The notes: generated by a model not told the origin, from the letters alone. Positions 1 to 7,963 are shown, counted from the first letter of the stretch. The stretch is 44,748 bases of DNA from Candidatus Hydrogenedentota bacterium (GCA_012730105.1 JAAYBJ010000246.1:1-44748); one strand, 5' to 3'. Made by a program: numbers and translations.

Positions 1-227
1 CCCTGATGTGCGTGTTCGCCCTGATGTGCGTGTTCGCCCTGATGTGCGCGTTCGCCCTGATGTGCGTGTTCGCCCTGATGTACGTGTTCGCCCTGATGTG
101 CGTGTTCGCCCTGATGTACGTGTTCGCCCTGATGTGCGTGTTCGCCCTGATATGCCTGTTCGCCCTGATGTGCGTGTTCGCCCTGATGTGCGCGTTCGCC
201 CTGATGTGCGCGTTCGCCCTGATGTGC
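1..227. repeat. 18-bp minisatellite array, truncated by window edge
   Basis: Twelve complete head-to-tail 18-bp units (consensus CCCTGATGTGCGTGTTCG) fill 1-216 and a partial unit ends near 227. Units differ by 0-3 substitutions: T/C at the thirteenth base, G/A in TGTGC/TGTAC, and one divergent unit at 145-162. There are no spacers, so this is not a CRISPR. Because 18 is a multiple of three, several frames stay open across it, including a minus-strand frame that starts at the ATG at 247-245. The unit resembles the 18-mers nested in the adjacent transposase gene (538-627). The array may extend beyond position 1. Confidence 0.95.
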
Positions 228-240
228 TGCCCGTACGTTT

Positions 241-258
241 GTTTCATTTTGTCACCTC
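241..258. repeat. Left 18-bp direct repeat flanking the RAYT gene
   Basis: Bases 241-258 match 987-1004 at 16 of 18 positions in the same orientation. This copy covers the RAYT stop codon and an ATG overlapping it (ATGA, minus strand). The other copy covers the hsdM stop and the RAYT start in the same arrangement. Confidence 0.8.
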
Positions 259-993
259 GTCAATCAGGGCTTCAAAATCGGATTCTTTGGATGGAAGGAT
301 TGCGCTGAGATTTTCACGATCAACATGCCATCGCATCGGATTGTTGATGATGTATTCACGGATGCGGTTGCAGGATGGTTCGTTGCGGATGACATGTTCG
401 TAATAATTGCGTTGCCATAATTTACCGGGGAACGGGGGCCATTGCGATTGTTTCACGCCGCGAATATAGGCGTTGGTGGTCATCGTTTTGAACCATTGCA
501 CCACACAGGATAACGACGTACCGGGTCGGGGCGGACCTGCGTGTCCGCCCGGACCTGCGTGTCCGCCCGAATTGGCGTGTTCGCCCGAATGAACGCGATC
601 GCCCGAATGAACGCGATCGCCCGGATCGTTTGGGCGGATGCCGGGGCGGACACGTAGGTCCGCCCCTACGGAATCCGCCCGTACATTCATTTCATTGTTT
701 GTTTCGGTATTGGGGCAGACACGCTGGTCTGCCCGTACCCCGGTGTTGATTACGATGAAATGAATGTGGTTGGGCATGCATACGAATGCGTCGCATTGGA
801 TGTCGGGGAATTTGTTTTCCAATTCCTCATACCAATGGACGATCATTTCGCCGGCGTCGTTCAGGTGCATTTCGTCGCCCACGATTTCGCCGAACAGGGA
901 TTCCCTGTTTTGGGTGCAAATTGTCACGAAATACGCGCCTGCCTGGGCGTAATCGTATTCCTTCAAACGGATGGAACGACGGTTGTGTTTCAT
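244..993 (-). CDS. REP-associated tyrosine transposase (RAYT, Y1_Tnp / IS200-like)
   Basis: This is a 249-aa HUH-type single-strand transposase of the RAYT group, thought to mobilise REP hairpins. The N-terminus has the family YFVTICTQNRE segment. The metal-binding HUH motif is visible in MPNHIHFIV (about residues 73-81), and the catalytic tyrosine is expected in WQRNYYEHVIRNE (about 194-206). Between them is an unusual insert of about 75 residues (roughly 84-160) with repeated GDRVHS and GGHAGP hexapeptides and the peptide GADLRVRPG. It is encoded by REP hairpins and 18-mers inside the gene. The start ATG overlaps the hsdM stop as ATGA, so translation is probably coupled. Whether the enzyme tolerates the insert is unknown. 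Family assignment is firm; activity is uncertain. Confidence 0.9.
   Translation of the reverse strand: MKHNRRSIRLKEYDYAQAGAYFVTICTQNRESLFGEIVGDEMHLNDAGEMIVHWYEELENKFPDIQCDAFVCMPNHIHFIVINTGVRADQRVCPNTETNNEMNVRADSVGADLRVRPGIRPNDPGDRVHSGDRVHSGEHANSGGHAGPGGHAGPPRPGTSLSCVVQWFKTMTTNAYIRGVKQSQWPPFPGKLWQRNYYEHVIRNEPSCNRIREYIINNPMRWHVDRENLSAILPSKESDFEALIDEVTK
529..734. repeat. In-frame REP hairpin and 18-mer cassette inside the RAYT gene
   Basis: Three REP-like hairpins lie inside the coding sequence: 529-550 (GGGCGGAC, 6-nt loop, GTCCGCCC), 643-666 (GGGGCGGAC, loop ACGTAG, GTCCGCCCC) and 713-734 (GGGCAGAC, loop ACGCTG, GTCTGCCC). Five contiguous 18-bp units occupy 538-627, running from TGCGTGTCCGCCCGGACC to AACGCGATCGCCCGGATC. 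The first unit overlaps the loop and right arm of the first hairpin, which suggests the tandem repeat grew out of a REP. The frame is kept throughout. Confidence 0.85.
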
Positions 994-1004
994 TCCGTCA
1001 CCTC
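987..1004. repeat. Right 18-bp direct repeat flanking the RAYT gene
   Basis: This is the partner of 241-258 with 16 of 18 identical bases. It spans the end of hsdM (codons for Glu-Val-Thr-Glu-stop) and the RAYT start codon. Confidence 0.8.
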
Positions 1005-3005
1005 AGCGAGCATCTTGGCGATTTCATTTTCGATTTTTTTCAGGTCGCTTTCAATTTCCTCCAGCGGCCTTGGCGGCGTGTACTGGTAGAAATACCGGTT
1101 GAAGTTAATCTCATACCCCACCTTGGTCTTGGATTCGTCCACCCAGGCATCGGGCACATGGGGCAGGACTTCCCGCTTCATGTAGTCGTTGATGGCCTCC
1201 TTGAGGGGTACGTTCTCATAATCACGCAGATCGGTATCCGGTTCGGGGTTGCCCTTGGCGTCGGTGCAGACATCGGCGGTTTCGTCGCGTTCGGACAGCG
1301 CGGCGAGGATGGCCTTCAGGAGTGATGAAGGCGGAGTGATGAGTGATGAGTTGTTGAAAGCAGCCTTAAGGTCTTTGAGGAAGGCGTCTCGGTTTGTCCA
1401 GACCTTGTTTTGGGGCATGGATTGCAGTATCTGAATGATTATCTGTTGCTGTTCCTTGCCTGCCTCGATTTCCGCCTGGGCGGCGTTGGTGTCCTTACGC
1501 TTCTTGCTGGTGGCGAGGTTGACGAAGGGATTGGCTTCTTTGAGCCGTTCGATGCGCTCTTCATTCACGGCAAAGTTGAGTTTCAGGGGACGTTCCACGG
1601 TGATGCGCTGGTAGCCGAAGTCGGTATTGTCGAATACCCGGACATATTCGCCTTGTTTCAGGGTGCCGTATAACCGGGTAATGTCGTCGCGCTGTTGTTC
1701 ACAGATTTCGTTGCGCTTATTGCCGAGGCTTTTGCGCATCTTCTTGAAGAAGCTGACGCCGTTCACCAGTTGGATTTTGCTTTTACGGCTTGCCGCTTTT
1801 CGGTTGGTGAGAATCCAGAGGTAGGTGGAGATGCCCGTATTGTAGAAGAGTTGGTCGGGCAGGGCGACAATGGCTTCGAGCCAGTCGTTCTCGATGATCC
1901 AGCGCCGGATTTCGCTTTCACCCGAACCCGCCCCGCCGGTGAACAGGGGCGATCCGTTGAACACGATGGCGAGGCGCGTGCCGCCTTCCTTTTGCGGCTT
2001 CATCTTGCTGATCATGTGCAGCAGGAACAGGAGCGAACCGTCGTTGATGCGGGGCAGCCCGGCGCCGAACCTGCCGCCGAAGCCCTGTTCCTCGTGTTCG
2101 CGCCTGACCACGGCCTCTTCCGGTTTCCACTCGACGCCGAAGGGCGGATTGGCGAGCATGTAGTCGAAGTATTTCCCGGCGAAATGGTCGTCTGTAAGGC
2201 TGTCGCCAAAGGCGATATGGTCAATGTTCTGACCCTTGATCATCATGTCCGAACCGCAGATGGCATAGGACTGGTCGTTATAGTCCTGGCCGAAGACTTC
2301 GAGGCGGGCGTCCGGGTTCAGGGCGCGCAGGTATTCTTCCGATACGGACAACATGCCGCCGGTGCCGCTGGTGGGGTCGAAGAGGGTCTTCACAATGCCG
2401 GGTGTGCGCAGGGTATCGTCATCGGGTGCGAAAATGAGGTCCACCATGAGGCGGATGACTTCGCGGGGCGTGAAATGGTCCCCGGCCTCTTCGTTCGACG
2501 CTTCGTTGAATTTACGGATGAGCTCCTCGAAGATGTAGCCCATTTCGATGTTCGAGACCGTGTCCGGGTGCAGGTCAATCTCGCAGAATTTCGAGACCAC
2601 CAGGTAGAGCCGGTCCGCCTTCTCCAGTTTCGCGATCTGTTCCTCGAAGGCGAAGTGTTCGATGATTTCCAGGGCACGGGCTGAAAAGCCCTTGATGTAG
2701 TTGACCAGGTTGGCGGCGATATTGTCCGGGTCGCCCTTGAGTTTATCGAAGGTATACAGGCTGGTGTTGTAGAAGTCATGGCCTGACGCCTGTTTCAGTT
2801 TCGCGTCAAGCACCCCCGCGCCCTTCTCGCTCCACTTTTCCGCCGCCTGGAGCACCTTGTCCTTGTTCGGCTCCAACACACAGTCCAGCCGCCGCAGCAC
2901 CGTCAGGGGCAGCATGACATCCTTGTACTGGTTCGGCCGGTAGGGCCCGCGCAGCAGGTCCGCCACGGACCAGATAAAACTGACTTTCTCACCAAAATTA
3001 TTCAT
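990..3005 (-). CDS. hsdM: Type I restriction-modification DNA methyltransferase subunit (HsdM)
   Basis: This is an adenine-N6 methyltransferase subunit of a type I restriction-modification system (SAM-dependent, cytoplasmic). I place the start at the ATG at 3005, giving 671 aa, because the family begins near NNFGEKVSFIWSVADLLRG. The frame stays open a further 38 codons upstream, but that stretch looks non-homologous. The N-terminal helical HsdM domain is followed by FTPREVIRLMV (about 178-188), the SAM-binding motif FDPTSGTGG (about 209-217) and the catalytic NPPF motif (about 286-289). A C-terminal helical region ends the protein. No hsdS or hsdR is in the window: the gene upstream is a secreted GxGYxYP protein, and a RAYT occupies the downstream position where hsdS often starts. 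The partners may lie beyond the left edge or be lost. Confidence 0.93.
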   Translation of the reverse strand: MNNFGEKVSFIWSVADLLRGPYRPNQYKDVMLPLTVLRRLDCVLEPNKDKVLQAAEKWSEKGAGVLDAKLKQASGHDFYNTSLYTFDKLKGDPDNIAANLVNYIKGFSARALEIIEHFAFEEQIAKLEKADRLYLVVSKFCEIDLHPDTVSNIEMGYIFEELIRKFNEASNEEAGDHFTPREVIRLMVDLIFAPDDDTLRTPGIVKTLFDPTSGTGGMLSVSEEYLRALNPDARLEVFGQDYNDQSYAICGSDMMIKGQNIDHIAFGDSLTDDHFAGKYFDYMLANPPFGVEWKPEEAVVRREHEEQGFGGRFGAGLPRINDGSLLFLLHMISKMKPQKEGGTRLAIVFNGSPLFTGGAGSGESEIRRWIIENDWLEAIVALPDQLFYNTGISTYLWILTNRKAASRKSKIQLVNGVSFFKKMRKSLGNKRNEICEQQRDDITRLYGTLKQGEYVRVFDNTDFGYQRITVERPLKLNFAVNEERIERLKEANPFVNLATSKKRKDTNAAQAEIEAGKEQQQIIIQILQSMPQNKVWTNRDAFLKDLKAAFNNSSLITPPSSLLKAILAALSERDETADVCTDAKGNPEPDTDLRDYENVPLKEAINDYMKREVLPHVPDAWVDESKTKVGYEINFNRYFYQYTPPRPLEEIESDLKKIENEIAKMLAEVTE

Positions 3006-3262
3006 AAGGAGGGTTTGCTTTCCTGATGGGTTGACCCGTTCCCGTTTCCGCTCGTTACCAAAATTGAATTTGGGAACGCCAGTGCGCTTGAAGTTTTCAC
3101 TTCCTCTTTGCGGCGCCATTTCAAACGGATTGGTTTATTATGCTACCTCTGGTGATGAGGTTCAAGTCTGCGTGGGAGGGGCGCGTCACTGCAGTGAAGA
3201 CGCACCAACGGACCCCGGTTTCTGCCGCTGTAGAATGGGCACGGTGCGTTTATGCAGTTTGT

Positions 3263-5050
3263 TTAGTGACCCTCAATGGTCTTTGACGCTTCCAGAGCGA
3301 GTTGAACAGCAGTGTCAGCGCTGACCAGGCGAACGTGTTCCGGGAGTATGGTCACCAGTTCCATGACGGAATTCTGGAGGTTGAGTCCGCCGTCGCTGGT
3401 CATGTAAATGCCCGTAACGGTTCCCCGCGGATAGGCACCCAGTTCTTGGGCCATCTTTTCAGGACTCAGGTAAAATTCTTTATCCAGGGGGCCGCCATTA
3501 TCATGAACTCCCCGCCATTCCCTGGGGCGGAACAGTACGACCTTCCCGCCGTCCTGACCGGTAATCACTTTGAAGAACTGATTGGGGTTCCACGTGCCTG
3601 TTGGGAGCATATAGGGCACGTTAACGGGGAACACCCCCTGAATGGCCCCGTCCATTGTTGCGTACTTGGGCAGGAACACCTCTTCCGCGTATTGCCATGT
3701 GTCAAAAAACTCCCAATGAACCGTGCTATGGGTGCCGAACAGGCGGGCATCGTCTTCCGTGGCCGCGACAAACTCGTCTTGCATGGTTGTTTCTTCCAGC
3801 GATGCGGGATATGCATACAAGTGGCCGCTGGGCGGCAGCATGAAGTAATCTTTTCCTGTTTCATAACTCATCGTGTAGTACCACTTAAGTACATCCGGTG
3901 CAAGGCGGGCGAGGTGCGGCGAAATGGACCAGGTAAGGGGCGGGCAGAACGCATCTCCCTTGTTGCAGGCCTCGGCCCGCTGCCGGATCCACTGTGCCCG
4001 TGTTCCCATCATAAAATTGACATTATCCCCGTCCCCCACAATAAAGGCGACATAGGTCTTGGAGGGATCATAGTCGACATCCTCCAGCGCGTTTTGCGGT
4101 ATCTCGTCCGGATTGGTAATCGGTGCTCGTCGTGTGGAGAAAAAGGAAAGGTTATTCACTTCGGTCGGAATAGCGCCCATGTTTCGTGACTCCCCACATA
4201 GGGTCTGCGCCTCGAAAAGGTATCCCCCGAATACCAGCCAATAATTTGCGTAGCCATACACCCCGATGGGTTTGGGCCAGGGGTTTGCGCTGACGATCTC
4301 ATTCAGAAGAGCGCCCTGTTCTGTGTTCGTGATGCATCCGTTCACCAGAAACATGACGAACAGCTTTTTAGAAAACACGAAATCAATCAGGGAAGATGCC
4401 ATGCTCCCGTTAAGTTCAGGGTTCCAGACTCTTCTGCCGTCTCTGCTATAGCCCGGGTTCAGCATGGCGAGTCCCGTGGTCTCGTTTACATAGTGCTCAT
4501 ACACGTACTTTGTCGCGAGATAAGGCGTATCGTGGTCCGCGAATACTGCCGTTGCGTCGAATACCAGGTCGCCCCATTGCATATCCATTTCCTCGGCGAT
4601 GGGTACGGCTTCGAGGACCGCGCTGACTGTGAGGATATTGGGAAGCAAGGTCTGCTGCTTCTTGTAGGAGTAACGCACATATCGGGGGAATTTCGTCCGA
4701 CAGACCTCCAGAAACTGATCTGCAGTTAGCAGGGCATCCGGCTGTAACGTGAGATCCTCCATCCATTGCGCGTCCTTTTTATTCATGCGCGTGAAAACGG
4801 ACCCGCCATGCTTGCGATTGCACAACCCGGCACATGCCTGCACTGCGATTGTTACCGCCGGGTCGGTCGCGGGATCAATGTCCACCACCCGCAATAACTG
4901 CCCTTCATCGGGCGGGGGAGCCGTGTCAGCACGTTTTTGTGTGACGTCCGACGGCGGTGCTGCCATCGCTTCTGCAAATACAGCATCGGAAGAAAGTATT
5001 ATCCCAAGGGCAAACGATACCGCTATCAACGTGTGTTTTGTTAAGGTCAT
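3263..5050 (-). CDS. Secreted GxGYxYP-family protein (putative glycoside hydrolase-like)
   Basis: About 595 aa from the ATG at 5050, chosen because it gives a signal peptide (TLTKHTLIAVSFALGIILSS...FAEA) and has a GTAGGA-like ribosome site upstream. The frame is open 35 codons further upstream without a signal sequence. The body matches the GxGYxYP family: a FIVGDGDNVNFM segment (about residue 340) and the region KDYFMLPPSGHLYAYP (about 405-420). The name-giving motif here reads GHLYAYP, so the second glycine is Leu. The family is secreted and suspected to act on polysaccharides, but no reaction is established to my knowledge. It lies upstream of hsdM on the same strand with about 260 bp between them, so it is probably a separate transcription unit. 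Confidence 0.75.
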   Translation of the reverse strand: MTLTKHTLIAVSFALGIILSSDAVFAEAMAAPPSDVTQKRADTAPPPDEGQLLRVVDIDPATDPAVTIAVQACAGLCNRKHGGSVFTRMNKKDAQWMEDLTLQPDALLTADQFLEVCRTKFPRYVRYSYKKQQTLLPNILTVSAVLEAVPIAEEMDMQWGDLVFDATAVFADHDTPYLATKYVYEHYVNETTGLAMLNPGYSRDGRRVWNPELNGSMASSLIDFVFSKKLFVMFLVNGCITNTEQGALLNEIVSANPWPKPIGVYGYANYWLVFGGYLFEAQTLCGESRNMGAIPTEVNNLSFFSTRRAPITNPDEIPQNALEDVDYDPSKTYVAFIVGDGDNVNFMMGTRAQWIRQRAEACNKGDAFCPPLTWSISPHLARLAPDVLKWYYTMSYETGKDYFMLPPSGHLYAYPASLEETTMQDEFVAATEDDARLFGTHSTVHWEFFDTWQYAEEVFLPKYATMDGAIQGVFPVNVPYMLPTGTWNPNQFFKVITGQDGGKVVLFRPREWRGVHDNGGPLDKEFYLSPEKMAQELGAYPRGTVTGIYMTSDGGLNLQNSVMELVTILPEHVRLVSADTAVQLALEASKTIEGH

Positions 5051-5262
5051 CAGTGTTGTTCCTACGGGTTCATAATGTTTCAAGTTGAGCGGCATTTTCT
5101 TCATTCCCATCCAAGGAGCGAAGCGCAGCCGGGGGCCTGCGTCATAATACGGCAACGCACCTTAATTCGCTCTGTATGCCCCTGGCCAGCCTGGAAGCGC
5201 ACCGTTTGCAAAACCCATCCCGTTTATCGAGCCGTTCTGGCATGCGAGTTCCGTCCAGGGAC

Positions 5263-5354
5263 GTCATTGACCGCACTGACCTTATTGACATGCATCGTGC
5301 CAAATTGCGCCTGTATTTGTCAGTGGAGTCAATCCGGTCAATCCGGTCATTAAC
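5263..5354. repeat. Nonamer repeat pair in inverted orientation
   Basis: This lies in the 312-bp gap 5051-5362, where nothing else was recognised. The left arm (5263-5289) is three 9-bp units, GTCATTGAC, CGCACTGAC, CTTATTGAC. The right arm (5319-5354) is four units in the opposite sense, GTCAGTGGA, GTCAATCCG, GTCAATCCG, GTCATTAAC. The outer part can pair (5263-5280 with 5319-5336) to give a hairpin. Related units occur at 11424-11450, 14748-14907 and 29935-29970. Bases 5219-5304 also resemble 11381-11464. Confidence 0.75.
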
Positions 5355-5362
5355 TTATTCTG

Positions 5363-6913
5363 TTAATCTGCCGACGCTGGCGGATAGACACCCAAATCAT
5401 GAGTTTGAACGGAGAAGGTATGCTCACTTCTCGGCTTTCGTTTCCAATCCAAGGTCCGATTGGGTTCGGCCATCATCCAGTCCGGGCGTTTTGGAACCTC
5501 GGGGAATTGGGGTACCGCGTAGGATTCTTCGCGAAGATGTATCAGAAGCGGCCTGTTGGGTTCCACTTCCAGGAACACTTCGGCGCCCTCGTGCGGGAAA
5601 AACCGGAGGTAAATCGTCCAGGAGTCCTTGCCACCGGCAAACACATGGTCCAGCATACGCGCCTCAAACACCTGCAGGTGCTCTATCGTGAGGGTGAGTC
5701 GTTGCGCATCTCGGGGTGAATCCAAAAACAGTTTCAATTTTCTGCGCCCCCCTTCGATGACATCGTCCAGCACCTCCAGCCGCGTCGGTCCCGAAGGATC
5801 GAAGGGCGCAGGCGCCTTGAAACACGCTTCCTCCATACCCGGGAAAAATTCATCTATCCTGGCGCGCACCGGGTCGGGACCAAAAAAGTTCTCCGTATAG
5901 GCATCCAGTTCCGCGTCCGTACTCAGCCACCATGCCTTGCCACGGTCATGGTCCATTCCGTAAGAAAGACAGTTCTGCTTGGGGCAGTCCGCGCTGGGAA
6001 AGTTGGTAAGAAATGCGGCAAGGAAAACCAGTACTCCAAACGCAAACACAGCGCCGAAAATCTTAAACGGCCTGCCCTCAACAGCGGTGATGAATTGAGG
6101 TATCGCCAAACTGGCCAGCAGCATAAGCAACGCTGCCAGAACAGGCATGCCGAGAAGCGTGATGCTATACGCCATGGCAACAAGCAGTGGAAATATCACC
6201 ACAAGGGGTGGCAGGACCAGCAGTGCGGCAAGCAGGGTTGCGGGAGGCGCCAGTTTCTCGTTTGTGTGGCATGTCGCGAGCACCATCAACGCCAAACTGC
6301 CGCATACCAGCCCGAGCAGGGGCGCATGCGCCCCCCCGGGCACATACTGCTGCATCAAAACGAGCAGCACCGCCCAGAGGATAAGGCCGGCGCCCAGAAA
6401 ACTCTGCGGGGCAAGTGATTTGCGCAGCCATGCCGCTGTTCCCAAATAGAGCGACAACGCCACTGCGCACCCGCCCAGACAATACCAGTTGTTACTATAA
6501 AGCGCGTGTTCGCGAAACAGGTAGAGCAACCCGAACACGATAATACCCAGCAGGGTTCCCACCACGACGGCAATGCCCACCATTACGAGGAGCGCACCCA
6601 GAAGTTGCCGTAGGGTTACATAGTTCCGGTAAAGCGCCCAGGCCAGGCAACACAAAAAGAGCGGTAATGCCAGACCCGCCAATAAAGGCCCGTAATCTTG
6701 GGGATAGACAATCATATGCGAGCCGAGTGTGTTGAAGTAGGTCGCATTGGGCGCCTCACAGAGGTAAAGCGGCAGGTTGCCCAGGTGTTTCGCCAGGCCC
6801 AACGTATGGGCCCCCATGTGCTGTACGCTTGCCAGGCTAACAGTTTCAGGATTATCCATCTTTGTATGGTAATGACAGAAATCATCCGTAAAGGCAATAT
6901 TATAGCCAGGCAC
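5363..6913 (-). CDS. M28 peptidase, C-terminal membrane part (split by frameshift)
   Basis: This is the downstream piece of an ERMP1-like M28 peptidase, readable from about 6913. It opens with PGYNIAFTDDF and HYHTKMDNPETVS, which is the end of the M28 catalytic domain and carries the last zinc-ligand histidine. After that come roughly eight hydrophobic segments (for example LLAGLALPLFLCCLAWAL and LLGALLVMVGIAVVVGTLLG) and a soluble C-terminal beta-rich region of about 190 residues. The GTG at its 5' end lies inside the conserved catalytic domain, so it is not a believable independent start. It overlaps the upstream piece by about 200 bp in another frame. Together the pieces would make one protein of about 790 aa. 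Confidence 0.8.
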   Translation of the reverse strand: MPGYNIAFTDDFCHYHTKMDNPETVSLASVQHMGAHTLGLAKHLGNLPLYLCEAPNATYFNTLGSHMIVYPQDYGPLLAGLALPLFLCCLAWALYRNYVTLRQLLGALLVMVGIAVVVGTLLGIIVFGLLYLFREHALYSNNWYCLGGCAVALSLYLGTAAWLRKSLAPQSFLGAGLILWAVLLVLMQQYVPGGAHAPLLGLVCGSLALMVLATCHTNEKLAPPATLLAALLVLPPLVVIFPLLVAMAYSITLLGMPVLAALLMLLASLAIPQFITAVEGRPFKIFGAVFAFGVLVFLAAFLTNFPSADCPKQNCLSYGMDHDRGKAWWLSTDAELDAYTENFFGPDPVRARIDEFFPGMEEACFKAPAPFDPSGPTRLEVLDDVIEGGRRKLKLFLDSPRDAQRLTLTIEHLQVFEARMLDHVFAGGKDSWTIYLRFFPHEGAEVFLEVEPNRPLLIHLREESYAVPQFPEVPKRPDWMMAEPNRTLDWKRKPRSEHTFSVQTHDLGVYPPASAD

Positions 6914-7740
6914 CGTTTTTTATAACGCGTTGAGAAGTCGCTTCCGAAGGGCATGGCTTCATAGACATCGAACATGATGGAAGAGGCCCGCGGTTGCACC
7001 CCGGCACGCGCCAGTTCCTGTATCAGCCATCCATTCTGTTGCGATGTTTCGAACATATGCACCGGCCCCGACGTACCCCGGGCCTCCAGGCCAAGCATAA
7101 CGCCAATCTCCTCAAACCAGGGATGCTGTGTGACAGCCCATGCGCCCAACGTTCCTTCCTCTTCCATATCCGTAAAACAGAGGATGATATCGTTCATCAA
7201 CGGCGGACCGGCTTTCAACGCGCGTGCAGTTTCAAGCATGGCGGCGCAGGCACTGACGTCATCCGCCGCCCCCGGACCGTAAGGGGTGGAATCAAAGTGG
7301 CCATCAATGGCGAAGGCTTTGGTGGGGGCGGTCCCCGGGATGCGGGCAAGCACAGCGCGTGTAATCGTGAGATCATGGTTGCCTGCCCTCAGCAGGGTAT
7401 GAACAACGTACGCTATGCCCATTGCGTCCAGTTGCGAACAGATATAGGCGAAGACTTCCTCGTTCTCTTTACTGCCGGCGGGATGCACCTCTTGCGCCAT
7501 CACCTCAATATGCTTCAAGGCGCGCTCGGCGGAAAAGACCTCCGCTGGTGCACTGCTGGACAGGGGGCGCGGGGGCAGCGAAAGCCAATGTGCCAACCCG
7601 GCCATGAACACCAGCATCACCACGGAGGCAATAGCAAAACGCCGGCGTGTCAGGAAAGAGGCGTTCTCTTTAGCGACGTCTTTCGGGGCTGCGGGTGAAA
7701 CGATTGAGGCTGAATTCTGTTCTGGAAGATAAGCGGACAT
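6712..7740 (-). CDS. M28 peptidase, N-terminal catalytic part (ERMP1-like, frameshifted)
   Basis: This is the upstream piece of a membrane-anchored zinc aminopeptidase resembling the ER metallopeptidase ERMP1. A membrane segment lies near residues 35-54 (RFAIASVVMLVFMAGLAHWL). Catalytic-domain motifs are GHFDSTPYGPGAADD (His148, Asp150, Asp160/161), DMEEEG (Glu193-195) and LGLEARG (Glu219). Family similarity continues to MPFGSDFSTRYKK (about 263-275) and then stops. The last 68 or so residues look like out-of-frame translation. The break is at a six-A run (minus strand; 6916-6921 on the plus strand). One additional A, or a -1 slip there, joins this frame to PGYNIAFTDDF. Neither half carries the full metal site. 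The start ATG has an AAAGGAG about 14 nt upstream. Confidence 0.85.
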   Translation of the reverse strand: MSAYLPEQNSASIVSPAAPKDVAKENASFLTRRRFAIASVVMLVFMAGLAHWLSLPPRPLSSSAPAEVFSAERALKHIEVMAQEVHPAGSKENEEVFAYICSQLDAMGIAYVVHTLLRAGNHDLTITRAVLARIPGTAPTKAFAIDGHFDSTPYGPGAADDVSACAAMLETARALKAGPPLMNDIILCFTDMEEEGTLGAWAVTQHPWFEEIGVMLGLEARGTSGPVHMFETSQQNGWLIQELARAGVQPRASSIMFDVYEAMPFGSDFSTRYKKRCLAIILPLRMISVITIQRWIILKLLAWQAYSTWGPIRWAWRNTWATCRFTSVRRPMRPTSTHSARI

Positions 7741-7912
7741 ACGAGAAACGATGGCTCCTTTCTGCGAAGCGTTGGAAAGATACAGCGGTGTACCGCCGTA
7801 TCATTGGTGGCGCCCACAAGTGGGACCGTCTAATCCGAAGAACATGGGTATGTTCGACTTTTTTCTTCTTTAAAATGCAGGTTCCAGCTACCACCACGAG
7901 GTTCAACAAGAA

Positions 7913-7939
7913 CCCCCACGAGCAAGGGACCCGTGGGGG
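7913..7939 (-). terminator. Hairpin downstream of prepilin copy 1
   Basis: CCCCCACG (7913-7920) pairs with CGTGGGGG (7932-7939), just past the stop of the minus-strand prepilin-like gene. The T-tract is weak. The intact paralogue has a comparable hairpin at the same relative place. Confidence 0.55.
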
Positions 7940-7963
7940 CAACAAACAGTATCTACGGGAGTC

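Noticed and set aside
1-227. CRISPR array
   Set aside because: Units are only 18 bp, directly abutting with no unique spacers, and no cas genes are near.
6-403. Plus-strand repetitive frames over the 18-bp array (MCVFAL and VRVRPD repeats)
   Set aside because: They are a consequence of an 18-bp unit lacking stops in several frames. No ribosome site or domain supports them.
1695-2684. Long plus-strand frame opposite hsdM
   Set aside because: It is antisense to a clear HsdM with all motifs; open frames opposite GC-rich genes are common.
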